From assembly GCF_000224515.1 (NCBI RefSeq), contig NZ_AGAF01000281.1, forward strand, positions 1 through 43,245: a stretch of 43,245 nt of DNA. The letters are read 5' to 3'. The translations under genes were made by a program, and so were the position numbers. Of this stretch, positions 9,194-18,041 are shown piece by piece (the first letter of the stretch is position 1; every line of letters starts with the position of its first letter). Source of the DNA: Desulfosporosinus sp. OT. GTDB lineage: Bacteria; Bacillota; Desulfitobacteriia; Desulfitobacteriales; Desulfitobacteriaceae. The notes beneath the pieces were generated by a model. That model saw only the letters and a program-made list of their open reading frames with translations, ran no database searches and had not been told where the DNA came from.

Positions 9194-9773
9194 AAAATGA
9201 AGAGCACACAATAGTCTACCTTGCACCCATATAGATAGCTTATTACCTAAACAATGATCTTTCGACCAAAATCAAGCAAGTCACAACCAATAAAGATGGT
9301 TCGTTCGACCATACTAGATATCTACCCAACCATATACAACCTCACGGCAATATATGACCAGTCAATTCATATATAAACAAGCAAAGCCTGTTCATATATG
9401 AAAAAAAATCAATACCCAGGATAATCTTCGCTCGACCCTTTACGATAAGTTGGAACCCTAGGGCAATAAATTAAAAATCGACTGCCATAAAGCTTTTCCC
9501 CACCATAAAAAATCTTCCCTCCGACTACATTCAGGCTTCCACCTAACTATAATCTTTGGTCGACCTATCTATATCTCCTGAAAGATATAGATAAATCTTA
9601 GCTCAACTATTGCATACCCTTCGCTATGATACTTCTCATTACTAAGCCTTCTTATGCATCGAAAATGCAAATTTATTGTCTTTCTTTAATATCTCGTCTA
9701 CATCATCAAAAGAGAAGTTTTCAACCAAACGACTAAATTACTGCGTGTGAGACCAGGCGTTGACGATTTATCC
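9194..9773 (-). other. Noncoding region with three hairpins and degenerate ~128-bp repeats
   Basis: No gene with a convincing start is visible here. Read on the minus strand, downstream of proA, it holds an 11-bp perfect stem (9566-9593); a hairpin capped by a GUGA tetraloop (9331-9356); and a 16-bp stem (9367-9401) whose only two deviations become G-U pairs on the minus strand. The hexamer TCGACC (plus strand) recurs at 9262, 9305, 9432 and 9560; the last three are 127 and 128 bp apart. Short minus-strand open stretches occur, including one ending at 9642 that encodes about 30 residues with ENFSFDDVDEILKKDNKF. That one looks like the tail of a lost gene. A structured RNA or a decayed repeat are both possible. 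Confidence 0.4.
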
Positions 9774-11021
9774 TCAAACGATTTGTCCATCTCCGTAAAC
9801 AATGTACTTAATAGTTGTTAGTTCCTTCAGACCCATTGGCCCACGAGCATGCAACTTTTGGGTACTGATTCCAATTTCCGCTCCGAAGCCGAAACGTCCC
9901 CCATCGGTGAAACGGGTTGAGGCATTTACATAAACAGCGGCTGCATCAATTTCTTTTAGAAATCGTTGGGCCCTTGAATAATTCTCTGTAATGATTGTTT
10001 CGGAATGCTTAGTACTGTACTTGTAAATGTGATCGAGCGCGGCATCTAGATGAGGAACGACCTTAACACTTAAAATAAGATCAAGGTGTTCTGCTACCCA
10101 GTCCTCTTCTATTGCAGGTAGCGCATAAGACAAGATTCCACATGTTCTCGGACACCCTTTAATTTCGACCTTATATTTCTTTAGCTCTTCTCCCATACGC
10201 GGAAGGAAGTCCTCAGCAATCGTCTCATCCACGAGTAAGGTTTCCAGCGCATTACAGACACCAGGATTTTGAGTCTTGGCATTTATTACTATAGGAATTG
10301 CTTTGTCAAAGTCTGCATATTTATCGACAAAAGCATGACACATTCCTGTTCCAGTCTCAATAACTGGTACCGTGGCATTTTGTACGACCGTTTGAATCAG
10401 CCCTGCACCACCTCTAGGAATAATGACATCCACATAACCATTCATGCGCATAAGCTGTTGAACCCATTCCCGGTTGGTCTCTGTAATCAGCTGGATACAT
10501 CCCTGCGGCAACCCGCTCTCCTCAGCAGCCTCGGCGATTACTCTGGCCAAAACCTTATTACTTTCTATGGCCTCGGACCCTCCCCTGAGGATTACCGCAT
10601 TGCCAGATTTTATACATAAGGCTGCTGCATCAACCGTTACATTGGGCCTCGCTTCATAAATCATCGCCACAACCCCTAGCGGAACATGGGTCTGCTGAAT
10701 GCGCAAGCCATTTGGACGCGTCCAAACTTCCCCTTCCCCAACAGGGTCTCGTAAGACGACAACTTCTCTGAGTGCATTACTAATATCCAAAATGCCTTTT
10801 GAGGTCAGCCTTAAGCGGTTGACCAAACTATTCTTCAGTCCTTTTTCCTCGGCTGCTTGAACATCTATAGAATTGGCCTGAAGAATTTCTTGTTCATTAT
10901 TCACGAGAGCTTCAGCCATGGCAAGCAGTGCCTTGTTTTTAGACTCAGTATCAACAAAAGCCAATTGACGAGCCGCAACCTTAGCCTTTCTCCCAATCTC
11001 CATTAATTCTGCATGAAACAT
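9774..11021 (-). CDS. proA: Gamma-glutamyl phosphate reductase
   Basis: ProA reduces gamma-glutamyl phosphate with NADPH to glutamate semialdehyde, the second step of proline synthesis. The protein is full length (415 residues) and keeps the aldehyde-dehydrogenase-type catalytic cysteine (Cys256 in QNPGVCNALE). It also has the conserved PLGVVAMIYEARPNVT, ILRGGSEAI, IPRGGAGLI and FGFGAEIGIST blocks. The start is ATG 11021, after a strong AGGGAGGGG site. It lies downstream of proC-proB but is separated from proB by 215 nt. That gap contains a promoter-like sequence, so proA may have its own transcript as well as read-through from the T-box-controlled genes. Confidence 0.96.
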   Translation of the reverse strand: MFHAELMEIGRKAKVAARQLAFVDTESKNKALLAMAEALVNNEQEILQANSIDVQAAEEKGLKNSLVNRLRLTSKGILDISNALREVVVLRDPVGEGEVWTRPNGLRIQQTHVPLGVVAMIYEARPNVTVDAAALCIKSGNAVILRGGSEAIESNKVLARVIAEAAEESGLPQGCIQLITETNREWVQQLMRMNGYVDVIIPRGGAGLIQTVVQNATVPVIETGTGMCHAFVDKYADFDKAIPIVINAKTQNPGVCNALETLLVDETIAEDFLPRMGEELKKYKVEIKGCPRTCGILSYALPAIEEDWVAEHLDLILSVKVVPHLDAALDHIYKYSTKHSETIITENYSRAQRFLKEIDAAAVYVNASTRFTDGGRFGFGAEIGISTQKLHARGPMGLKELTTIKYIVYGDGQIV

Positions 11022-11103
11022 GATAGTCCCCTCCCTTTTCTAATTTCCACAATATTAACCTGAAACTCAATGTTCTAAAAACCATCTTCATCGGTAATGA
11101 CAA

Positions 11104-11133
11104 ATTATATCATTTCTTCAAGGTTTTAATAAA
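11104..11133 (-). promoter_or_regulatory. Possible proA promoter
   Basis: On the minus strand a perfect TATAAT (11104-11109) lies 18 nt after a weak TTTATT (11128-11133), about 80 nt before the proA start. This is consistent with an extra start of transcription between proB and proA. Confidence 0.45.
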
Positions 11134-11236
11134 GTTTCTAAGGCAACTTCTTCTTAACCTAGCCTCAAATCCTTAGAGTTTTTTCTATACCATGGCAAGA
11201 ATATTTTTAGATATTTTCTTTCCTATTGAACTCACA

Positions 11237-12358
11237 TTACCCATCTAGCATAAGAGTCATATTATCACGGTGAACCACTTCTTCACAGTCAAAGTCAGGA
11301 ATGATTTGCAGCATTTTCTCAGAATGCAGCCCTTTAACGAGCTGAACCTCATCACTACTTAGCTCTACGACTCCCCTAGCAATCTCCTCTCCTTTTAGAT
11401 TAGTAATCCGAACAATTTCTTTACGCTCCCAGGTCCCCTCAGTTGTTATGATTCCTTTGGCAAGTAAACTTTTACCTTCTCCCACAAGGGCCTTTGCTGC
11501 TCCATCATCGACTTGGATGCTACCTTCGGATAATCCCCCATAGGCAATCCAACGTTTCCGGCCCGCCAGACGATGCTTTGCTGGCTGAAAATAAGTCCCT
11601 ATTGGGGCCTGGCTCTCTGTCAAGCCGAGGAGTTCTCTGATGCGAGTGAAGTTTAAAAGGAGCGTACCAATTCCAAATCGTGTGGCTATCTTTGCCGCCC
11701 TAAGTTTCGTAACCATTCCTCCGGTACCCATAGAAGTCCCTGCCCCACTTGCCATACTCTCTACAGCTGACACCTCTGTAACTTCTTCGATAAGTTGAGC
11801 CAGGGGATCTTTTTTAGGATTAGTCGTATACAGGCCATCAACATCTGTAAGAATGATTAATAAATCCGCGTGAACGAGACCTGCAACTAAGGCAGAAAGG
11901 CTATCATTATCTCCAAAACAGAGTTCTTCTACCGCCACTGTATCATTTTCATTAATAATAGGAATGACATGTAAGCGCAATAATTTTTCGAGCGTATTTT
12001 GAGCATTGTGATAGCGAGCCGCTTCGGCTAGATCAATTCGAGATAAAAGAATTTGGGCTCCCACCAAGCCGTGTCGTTCAAGATTTCGAGAGTACCGTTC
12101 AATAAGCACTCCCTGTCCAACCGCTGCAACTGCTTGTTTACCCGCTAGATCCCGTGGCCGCACCTGTAGTCCGAGTTGTCCCATACCAGCAGCCACTGCA
12201 CCTGAGCTTACTAAAACGCATTCTACGTCCTTATGCTTCAGCGCCGCGATTACTGTAACTATTTCATTAATCGCGTGATCATCTAAACCACCTTCAGGAT
12301 GATTCAAGCTGCTGCTTCCTACTTTTATAACTACTCTTCGAACCTCAGGTGAAATCAC
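11237..12358 (-). CDS. proB: Glutamate 5-kinase with PUA domain
   Basis: ProB phosphorylates glutamate to gamma-glutamyl phosphate, the first and feedback-controlled step of proline synthesis. The 373 residues comprise an amino-acid-kinase domain (about 8-260; VVIKVGSSSL, LVSSGAVAAGM, INENDTVAVEE, LTDVDGLYT, GTGGMVTKLRAA) and a C-terminal PUA domain (about 278-360), as in long-form ProB. It starts with GTG at 12358. The start overlaps the proC stop in a GTGA arrangement, so the two are translationally coupled. Confidence 0.96.
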   Translation of the reverse strand: MISPEVRRVVIKVGSSSLNHPEGGLDDHAINEIVTVIAALKHKDVECVLVSSGAVAAGMGQLGLQVRPRDLAGKQAVAAVGQGVLIERYSRNLERHGLVGAQILLSRIDLAEAARYHNAQNTLEKLLRLHVIPIINENDTVAVEELCFGDNDSLSALVAGLVHADLLIILTDVDGLYTTNPKKDPLAQLIEEVTEVSAVESMASGAGTSMGTGGMVTKLRAAKIATRFGIGTLLLNFTRIRELLGLTESQAPIGTYFQPAKHRLAGRKRWIAYGGLSEGSIQVDDGAAKALVGEGKSLLAKGIITTEGTWERKEIVRITNLKGEEIARGVVELSSDEVQLVKGLHSEKMLQIIPDFDCEEVVHRDNMTLMLDG

Positions 12359-13164
12359 TCCGAATACTCTCCTTCCATGTCTCCTGCACGCCGTGCACAG
12401 GCTTGAGCAGCCTTCATCACGATTTGAGGTAATTTTTCTTCACTAAATACTCTTAAGGCAGCATAAGTCGTCCCATTTGGAGAAGTCACTTCCTCACGCA
12501 ATTTCGCAGGGGACTTCTCACTTTCCGTCAGCATTTTACCCGCCCCGACCAGGGTTTCACGTGCTAACATCTCGGCTTCTTCTTCACTCAGGCCTAATTG
12601 AACCCCTGCTTGAATTAAGCTCTCGGTGAAAAGGTAAAAATAGGCTGGCCCACTGCCACTTAGGGCAATTAAGGCATTCATTTTTTCCTCCGGGATCCAC
12701 AGAATCCGCCCAATGGCCGAAAAAATTTGTTCCGCAATCTCCGCCTGGTCTGGAGCTATTGTTTCACCCCGCACCAGCCCAGTCATAGATTGCAGCACCG
12801 CCGTTGAAGTATTTGGCATTGCCCGAACGATCGCAACACCCGGTAGGGACTTGTGGAATACCTTTAAGGGAATACCCGCTGCAATACTGATAATCAGTTT
12901 ATCTTGTAATGAATAATTCTTTAGATGCTTAAGCACTTCATGAACGTCTTTCGGCTTCACGGCGATAATCAAGACACGAGAGTTATCTACAAGCTCTTGC
13001 AGTGCGGTAGCTTTAATACCATACTTGTCAACCAAATGTTGAAGTCGTTCATGGTTCGCCCGATTGGTGACTCGAATATTGATGCCTTTATCTATTTTCT
13101 TAAGCCCGCCGATAATGGCCTCCGCCATATTTCCTCCACCAATAAAACCGATACTTTCGTTCAT
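12355..13164 (-). CDS. proC: Pyrroline-5-carboxylate reductase
   Basis: ProC reduces pyrroline-5-carboxylate to proline, the last step of the pathway. The 269 residues begin with the Rossmann motif IGFIGGGNMAEAI and include VIIAVKPKDV, RAMPNTSTAV, the conserved LSGSGPAYFYLF, and the C-terminal EVTSPNGTT block that binds substrate. An AAAGGGTG site precedes ATG 13164. It is the first gene after the T-box leader, overlaps proB by 4 nt, and is therefore the first gene of the proline operon. About 370 nt separate it from the T-box terminator; that stretch holds a large inverted repeat. Confidence 0.95.
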   Translation of the reverse strand: MNESIGFIGGGNMAEAIIGGLKKIDKGINIRVTNRANHERLQHLVDKYGIKATALQELVDNSRVLIIAVKPKDVHEVLKHLKNYSLQDKLIISIAAGIPLKVFHKSLPGVAIVRAMPNTSTAVLQSMTGLVRGETIAPDQAEIAEQIFSAIGRILWIPEEKMNALIALSGSGPAYFYLFTESLIQAGVQLGLSEEEAEMLARETLVGAGKMLTESEKSPAKLREEVTSPNGTTYAALRVFSEEKLPQIVMKAAQACARRAGDMEGEYSE

Positions 13165-13425
13165 ACACCAACACCCTTTCTATTTCATGAGGACTAAAAT
13201 ACAGAGGTGGTTACAAGGGGGAAAGGTTCTGTCATTCAAATTTAACGCCTTTGACTCGTTATAACTATTTTCTTCCTTTTGAATAGTGCATATACAAGCC
13301 ACAAAACATCCTACCCTTAACTCCTGTATCCTAACTTACGTTAAGCGCATTTTAACATTTATCAAAAAGGCGCAAACAGGACCACAGATTTCTCCGCCGT
13401 TCCAAACCCCGTCGACCCAAGCTCA

Positions 13426-13516
13426 GAGGAAGTTTCTTAGCTTAGAGAGCGCTTTAGCGGAATTGCGTCAAGTGAATAGCAATGCAGCGTGTGCGAGTGG
13501 GCTAAGAAACTTCCTC
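13426..13516. repeat. 16-bp perfect inverted repeat around a 59-nt loop
   Basis: Positions 13426-13441 and 13501-13516 are exact reverse complements (GAGGAAGTTTCTTAGC). The loop has smaller pairings of its own, such as ATTGC with GCAAT. It lies between the T-box terminator and proC. It could be a small non-autonomous repeat element or a further structured part of the leader. Confidence 0.6.
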
Positions 13517-13535
13517 CCTTCTCCCTCTCCTACGC

Positions 13536-13579
13536 AAAAAAGGCTTCTCTCATCCTTATTAAGGGACGAAAGAAGCCTT
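13536..13579 (-). terminator. T-box-controlled terminator of the proline operon
   Basis: On the minus strand AAGGCTTCTTTCGTCC pairs with GGATGAGAGAAGCC, followed by six T's (13536-13541). It starts directly after the T-box sequence, the usual position of the competing terminator. Confidence 0.88.
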
Positions 13580-13810
13580 CCGCGGTACCACCTTTATTGC
13601 ACAATGCCAACTTCATGTTACAGGATCTCTCCAGCAACATTCCATTTAACGGTGGAAACCGTCCGACTCATCATCAGAGCATCACGACTGGGTTCCAATA
13701 TCGTGTGTGGAAAAACTTTCAGCCTTTGTTTTTCTCTCTGAACATCACCGTTTATTGTACTAGGTCGATCCAATGCTTTCCTCTTTATACAGTTAAATAT
13801 ACTTTACCGC
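13536..13810 (-). promoter_or_regulatory. T-box leader, probably proline-tRNA responsive
   Basis: The T-box core AAGGTGGTACCGCGG is present on the minus strand at 13580-13594 and runs straight into a terminator. Upstream lie features of Stem I: an AGTA (13758-13761) of the loop-E type, an AGAGA stretch, and GGAACCCAG, where CCC at 13690-13692 is at the expected specifier position after GAA. CCC is a proline codon, and the next genes are proC, proB and proA. T-boxes read the charging of a tRNA, so uncharged tRNA-Pro should let transcription continue. The leader begins just after the leuB stop, so the proline operon is likely a separate transcript. The T-box itself is near certain; the specifier is read by eye. 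Confidence 0.9.
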
Positions 13811-13842
13811 ACAAGACCAAAAAATTCAAGGTTTTATTCCCA

Positions 13843-14910
13843 TTATCCCTTCGTTAGTGCAGCAACGACAGCATCTCCCATTTCTCGAGTTCCCAATACC
13901 TTATCGCCTGGTTGGGCTAAATCCGAAGTTCGATACCCCTCTTGCAAGACTTTTTCTACAGCTTGCTCAATCATTTGGGCCTCATTTTCTAAGCCAAACG
14001 AATAGCGTAACATTAAGGCTCCCGATAGAATCGTTGCTAACGGATTGGCAATATTCTTCCCAGCAATATCTGGCGCCGAGCCATGCGCTGGTTCATAGAG
14101 TCCTTTTGTCCCATTTAAGCTTGCCGAGGATATCATTCCAATGGACCCCATCAGCATAGATGCCAAATCGGTTAGAATATCTCCAAACATATTTTCCGTA
14201 ACAATGACGTCAAATTGAGAAGGATCACGGACTAATTGCATTGCTGCATTATCCACATACATATGTGTCAATTCAACATCCGGAAAATTCTGTGCAATTT
14301 CCATCGTTATTTCACGCCAAAAACGAGATGTTTCCAAGACGTTTGCTTTGTCTACTGAACAAAGCTTTCTACGTCGCTTAGCAGCCATTTGGAAACCAAG
14401 TTCTACAATGCGACGGATTTCCTCCTCAGAATATGTCAACGTGTCAAAAGCACTCTTAGGGTTTGTCCCTCTCCCTTTTTGCCCGAAATAGAGCCCACCG
14501 GTCAATTCACGCAAAACGACAAGATCAACGTTCTTGACAACTTCAGAACGAAGTGTGGAGGCTTCCACCAACATGGGGAGCATCTTAACAGGACGAATAT
14601 TGGCAAAAAGACTTAATGCCTTTCGTATGGCGAGCAGGCCTCCTAATTCTGGGCGTTGTGGTGCTGGAAGGGTATCCCACTTAGGCCCTCCAACTGAACC
14701 TAAGAGAATCGCATCTGCTGCCTGAGCCGCAGCTAACGTTTCATCAGGTAACGCCTTGCCCATTTCGTCAATAGCTGCTCCACCAATTAAACCACTCTCG
14801 AAATTAAGGCTAGTCGAGCAACCTTTTAACACCGCTTGTAAAACTTTAACCGCTTCCGGTGTAATCTCTTTCCCAATACCATCGCCCGGAAGTACTAAAA
14901 CGTTAGGCAT
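13843..14910 (-). CDS. leuB: 3-isopropylmalate dehydrogenase
   Basis: LeuB oxidises and decarboxylates 3-isopropylmalate to 2-oxoisocaproate in leucine synthesis, using NAD. The 355-residue protein has the family landmarks: [58 protein letters not shown] and [14 protein letters not shown] use ATG 14910, because GGGAG lies 8 nt before it. An ATG at 14931 is in frame but would put the ribosome site inside the gene. It follows leuA by 33 nt and ends the ilv-leu run. leuC and leuD are not next to it. Confidence 0.96.
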   Translation of the reverse strand: MPNVLVLPGDGIGKEITPEAVKVLQAVLKGCSTSLNFESGLIGGAAIDEMGKALPDETLAAAQAADAILLGSVGGPKWDTLPAPQRPELGGLLAIRKALSLFANIRPVKMLPMLVEASTLRSEVVKNVDLVVLRELTGGLYFGQKGRGTNPKSAFDTLTYSEEEIRRIVELGFQMAAKRRRKLCSVDKANVLETSRFWREITMEIAQNFPDVELTHMYVDNAAMQLVRDPSQFDVIVTENMFGDILTDLASMLMGSIGMISSASLNGTKGLYEPAHGSAPDIAGKNIANPLATILSGALMLRYSFGLENEAQMIEQAVEKVLQEGYRTSDLAQPGDKVLGTREMGDAVVAALTKG

Positions 14911-14943
14911 TCTTTTTTCTCCCTTCAACATATGTGACTGCCT

Positions 14944-16476
14944 TTAGCCCTCATTCTTCTCGCGAACCGTAATCCAGCCTCTTTCGAAGGCCCTGTTTAC
15001 CGCCTGAAGATAGCCCAATACACTAGCTTCAATTATATCTGTACTTACTCCACGTCCGCCAACTAGATTCTCACCAAATTTAACGGTAACGGCGACCTCT
15101 CCTTGAGCATCTTCTCCACCATCAAGTGCCTGCAGTGAATAGTGCGTCAGTTTCCCTTTTGTGCCTAGAACCTTATCGACAGCTTTAAACGCAGCATCAA
15201 CCGGACCATCCCCACAGGCCGCATCTTCTAAACGCTGTCCGTTATACATTAACCTGACCGTTGCTGTTGGGAGAATATGAGTCCCGCTGGAAACCTGGAG
15301 ATAATCTAAGTGAATCGGATCAACCTTCTCGGTTTGCACATCTGCGAGGGAGAATAAATCAGCTGTCGTCACTTCTCGTTTACGATCAGCCAATAACTTA
15401 AATCGAGAAAACACCTCTTCAAATTGGCTTTCGTCTAAATTCAACCCGATCTCAGCAAACCGTTGATGAACTGCGTGTCGCCCCGAGTGTTTTCCTAGGA
15501 TAATTGATTCCGCATCGACCCCAATCAGGCTCGGTACCATAATTTCATAGGTAGAGCGTTCTTTAAGTACACCGTCTTGGTGAATACCTGATTCATGGGC
15601 AAAAGCGTTTTTACCCACAATGGCTTTGTTATGCTGAATCATCATGCCCGATAAACGACTGACCAATTGACTTGTCCTAGCGATCTCAGTCGTAACGATG
15701 CTCGTGTCAACACCGAATTGGTCCCTACGAGTGTGTAGAGCCATTATTAGTTCCTCTAAGGCCGCATTACCAGCGCGTTCTCCGATTCCATTGACTGTAC
15801 ACTCCAATTGATGCACTCCAACTCCAACTGCTGCCAGAGTATTCGCGACTGCAAGACCTAAGTCATTATGGCAATGTACGCTTACTTTGACTTTTTCAAT
15901 TCCGATCGTACGCGTCATAACTGCTCGTAAAAATGACCCATACTCCTCGGGGGTTGCATAGCCTACTGTATCCGGAATGTTAAGTACCGTAGCTCCTGCT
16001 TTAATTACCTCAGTAAAAACACTCGCCAAATAATCCACCTCACTGCGTGAGGCGTCTTCCGCACTAAATTCCACATCAGCAACTTTTGATTTAGCCAACC
16101 GGACGGCTTGTACAGCAAGCTCTAAGACCTCTTGAGGTGACTTCTGCAGTTTATAGCGCATATGAATTGGTGAAGTGGCAATAAAGGTATGAATGCGAGG
16201 GGCCTCCCCACCCGAAAGTGCTTCCCATGCACATTCAATATCTTTAGCATTGGCCCGTGCCAGGGCTGCCACGCTTACATCCTTGACCTCCTGAGCAATG
16301 CGACGGACTCCCTCCAAATCTCCCGGGGAGGCAATGGGAAACCCGGCTTCGATAACATTAACACCCAACTTAGTTAATTGACGAGCAATTTGCAACTTTT
16401 CATCTGCGTTAAGTGCTACTCCCGGTGATTGCTCACCGTCTCTTAGCGTAGTATCAAAGATCTCAATCCGACGCAT
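14944..16476 (-). CDS. leuA: 2-isopropylmalate synthase
   Basis: LeuA condenses acetyl-CoA with 2-oxoisovalerate, the committed step to leucine. The 510-residue protein has the TIM-barrel catalytic domain (FDTTLRDGEQSPG at the start, VHCHNDLGLAVANT and CTVNGIGERAGN metal and active-site blocks) and a C-terminal LeuA regulatory domain (about 385-505), which normally binds leucine for feedback inhibition. A GGAGG site 7 nt upstream supports ATG 16476. It lies 13 nt after the ilvC stop, so it is cotranscribed with the ilv genes. Confidence 0.97.
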   Translation of the reverse strand: MRRIEIFDTTLRDGEQSPGVALNADEKLQIARQLTKLGVNVIEAGFPIASPGDLEGVRRIAQEVKDVSVAALARANAKDIECAWEALSGGEAPRIHTFIATSPIHMRYKLQKSPQEVLELAVQAVRLAKSKVADVEFSAEDASRSEVDYLASVFTEVIKAGATVLNIPDTVGYATPEEYGSFLRAVMTRTIGIEKVKVSVHCHNDLGLAVANTLAAVGVGVHQLECTVNGIGERAGNAALEELIMALHTRRDQFGVDTSIVTTEIARTSQLVSRLSGMMIQHNKAIVGKNAFAHESGIHQDGVLKERSTYEIMVPSLIGVDAESIILGKHSGRHAVHQRFAEIGLNLDESQFEEVFSRFKLLADRKREVTTADLFSLADVQTEKVDPIHLDYLQVSSGTHILPTATVRLMYNGQRLEDAACGDGPVDAAFKAVDKVLGTKGKLTHYSLQALDGGEDAQGEVAVTVKFGENLVGGRGVSTDIIEASVLGYLQAVNRAFERGWITVREKNEG

Positions 16477-16489
16477 CCCTCAACCTCCA

Positions 16490-17488
16490 TTATTCGTGTT
16501 TTTTCAACCAGCTCATCATTCCTCTTAAGTTTTCCCCAACTTTTTCGATGAGTTGATTTTCTTCACGGCGAGCTATAGCATTAAAGGCCGGACGATTTGC
16601 TTGATTTTCCAGTAACCAGGCTTTAGCAAAGGTTCCATCTTGGATTTCTGCCAGAACTTTTTTCATTTCTTTACGGGTTTCTTGATTGATAATCCGCTTA
16701 CCAACGGTCATATCACCATACTGTGCAGTATCTGAAACAGAATAACGCATCCAACTTAAGCCGCCTTCATACATTAAGTCGACGATGAGCTTAAGCTCGT
16801 GTAAGCACTCAAAATAGGCGATTTCAGGCTGGTAACCAGCTTCTACTAAGGTTTCAAATCCAGCTTTGACAAGTTCGGAAGCCCCTCCGCAAAGAACCGC
16901 TTGTTCTCCGAACAAATCTGTTTCAGTCTCTTCACCAAAGGTTGTTTCCAGGACTCCAGCTTTAGTTGATCCAATTCCTTTGGCATAGGCTAAGGCTAAT
17001 TCTTTGGCTTTGCCCGTGGCATCTTGATGAACCGCGATCAATGCAGGTACACCAGCGCCTTCGGTATAAGTACGACGTACTAAGTGACCCGGGCTTTTCG
17101 GAGCCACCATAAAGACATCAACGTCTTTCGGAGGAACAATTTGCCCGAAGTGAATATTAAATCCGTGAGAAAAGACAAGAGCTTTACCTGAGGTCAAATG
17201 CTGCTTAATTTCATTTTGATAAACCTTGCTTTGCGTCTCATCGGGAAGCAGGATTTGAATGACGTCAGCGCGCTTAGCTGCCTCTTCGACTGTCATAACC
17301 TCAAAACCTGCAGCTTCTGCACGCTCCCACCGAGCACTTCCCGGACGAAGGCCGATCAAAACTTTAAGCCCAGAATCCTTTAGGTTTTGAGCCTGGGCAT
17401 GTCCTTGGCTCCCATATCCCATAACAGCAATAACTTTCCCTTTTAATAACTCCAGATTTGCATCTACTTCATAATACATTTTTGCCAT
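16490..17488 (-). CDS. ilvC: Ketol-acid reductoisomerase
   Basis: IlvC isomerises and reduces acetolactate or acetohydroxybutyrate, using NAD(P)H and Mg2+. It is a class I (short) enzyme of 332 residues with [18 protein letters not shown] for cofactor binding, [13 protein letters not shown], the [16 protein letters not shown] metal site and the C-terminal knotted helical domain. Of two in-frame ATGs, 17488 (MAKMYY) is preferred, because AGAGG lies 10 nt upstream; the one at 17506 comes before that site. It sits between ilvN and leuA in the operon. Confidence 0.97.
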   Translation of the reverse strand: MAKMYYEVDANLELLKGKVIAVMGYGSQGHAQAQNLKDSGLKVLIGLRPGSARWERAEAAGFEVMTVEEAAKRADVIQILLPDETQSKVYQNEIKQHLTSGKALVFSHGFNIHFGQIVPPKDVDVFMVAPKSPGHLVRRTYTEGAGVPALIAVHQDATGKAKELALAYAKGIGSTKAGVLETTFGEETETDLFGEQAVLCGGASELVKAGFETLVEAGYQPEIAYFECLHELKLIVDLMYEGGLSWMRYSVSDTAQYGDMTVGKRIINQETRKEMKKVLAEIQDGTFAKAWLLENQANRPAFNAIARREENQLIEKVGENLRGMMSWLKKHE

Positions 17489-17557
17489 TTCATATCTTCC
17501 TCTCATTAATAAGCCTGTTTAATTTAGGTCTTATTCATAGTATAACTCTCTGAAGCC

Positions 17558-18037
17558 TCAAACATCCGATCGCATAATGGCAATCTTTCCGGTTCGAACC
17601 AACTCTAGTAACCCATAAGGACGGATGGCCTTAACAAACCCATCAATTTTTTCAATGTCCCCCGTCAACTCGACGGTAAGGTTGGTTCTTCCCATATCTA
17701 CAACCCGTCCTCGAAAAATATCGATCGTTTGAAGAACCTCTGACCGGGTTTCCGAGCTAACCTTGATACGTATTAACGCCAGTTCCCGGTTAACAACACT
17801 CTCGGCTGTCAAATCAGTTACTGAGTGGACGATCACCAGTTTATTGAGCTGATTTCTCACTTGCTCAATAACCTGAGCATCGCCATTTACGACAATAGTC
17901 ATTCTCGATAAGGCAGGATCTTCTGTTTGGCAGACAGAGAGACTATCAATATTATACGCTCTTCGCGCAAATAATCCAGCTATCCGGGTCAAAACACCAG
18001 GATGATTCTCCACAAGGGCCGCAAGTGTATGCAACAT
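17558..18037 (-). CDS. ilvN: Acetolactate synthase small (regulatory) subunit, copy 1
   Basis: This is the 159-residue regulatory subunit that activates IlvB and gives valine feedback. It has an N-terminal ACT domain (VENHPGVLTRIAGLFARRAY) and the C-terminal ALS small-subunit domain (IFRGRVVDMG, LTGDIEKID). GGAGGG lies 7 nt before ATG 18037, and the start is only 4 nt after the ilvB stop, the normal ilvB-ilvN arrangement. It differs from the second copy at 19820-20299 at only 17 of 159 positions (about 89% identical, counted by eye). The gene pair is therefore a recent local duplication. Confidence 0.96.
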   Translation of the reverse strand: MLHTLAALVENHPGVLTRIAGLFARRAYNIDSLSVCQTEDPALSRMTIVVNGDAQVIEQVRNQLNKLVIVHSVTDLTAESVVNRELALIRIKVSSETRSEVLQTIDIFRGRVVDMGRTNLTVELTGDIEKIDGFVKAIRPYGLLELVRTGKIAIMRSDV

Positions 18038-18041
18038 GTTT

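Noticed and set aside
13536-13810. T-box acting on leuB or the ilv-leu genes
   Set aside because: It is on the same strand but downstream of leuB, and the first gene after its terminator is proC; the apparent specifier is a proline codon, not leucine.
13286-13857. Overlapping plus-strand open frames of 120-150 codons between proC and leuB
   Set aside because: They lie entirely over the minus-strand T-box, its terminator and the inverted repeat, lack ribosome sites and resemble no protein.
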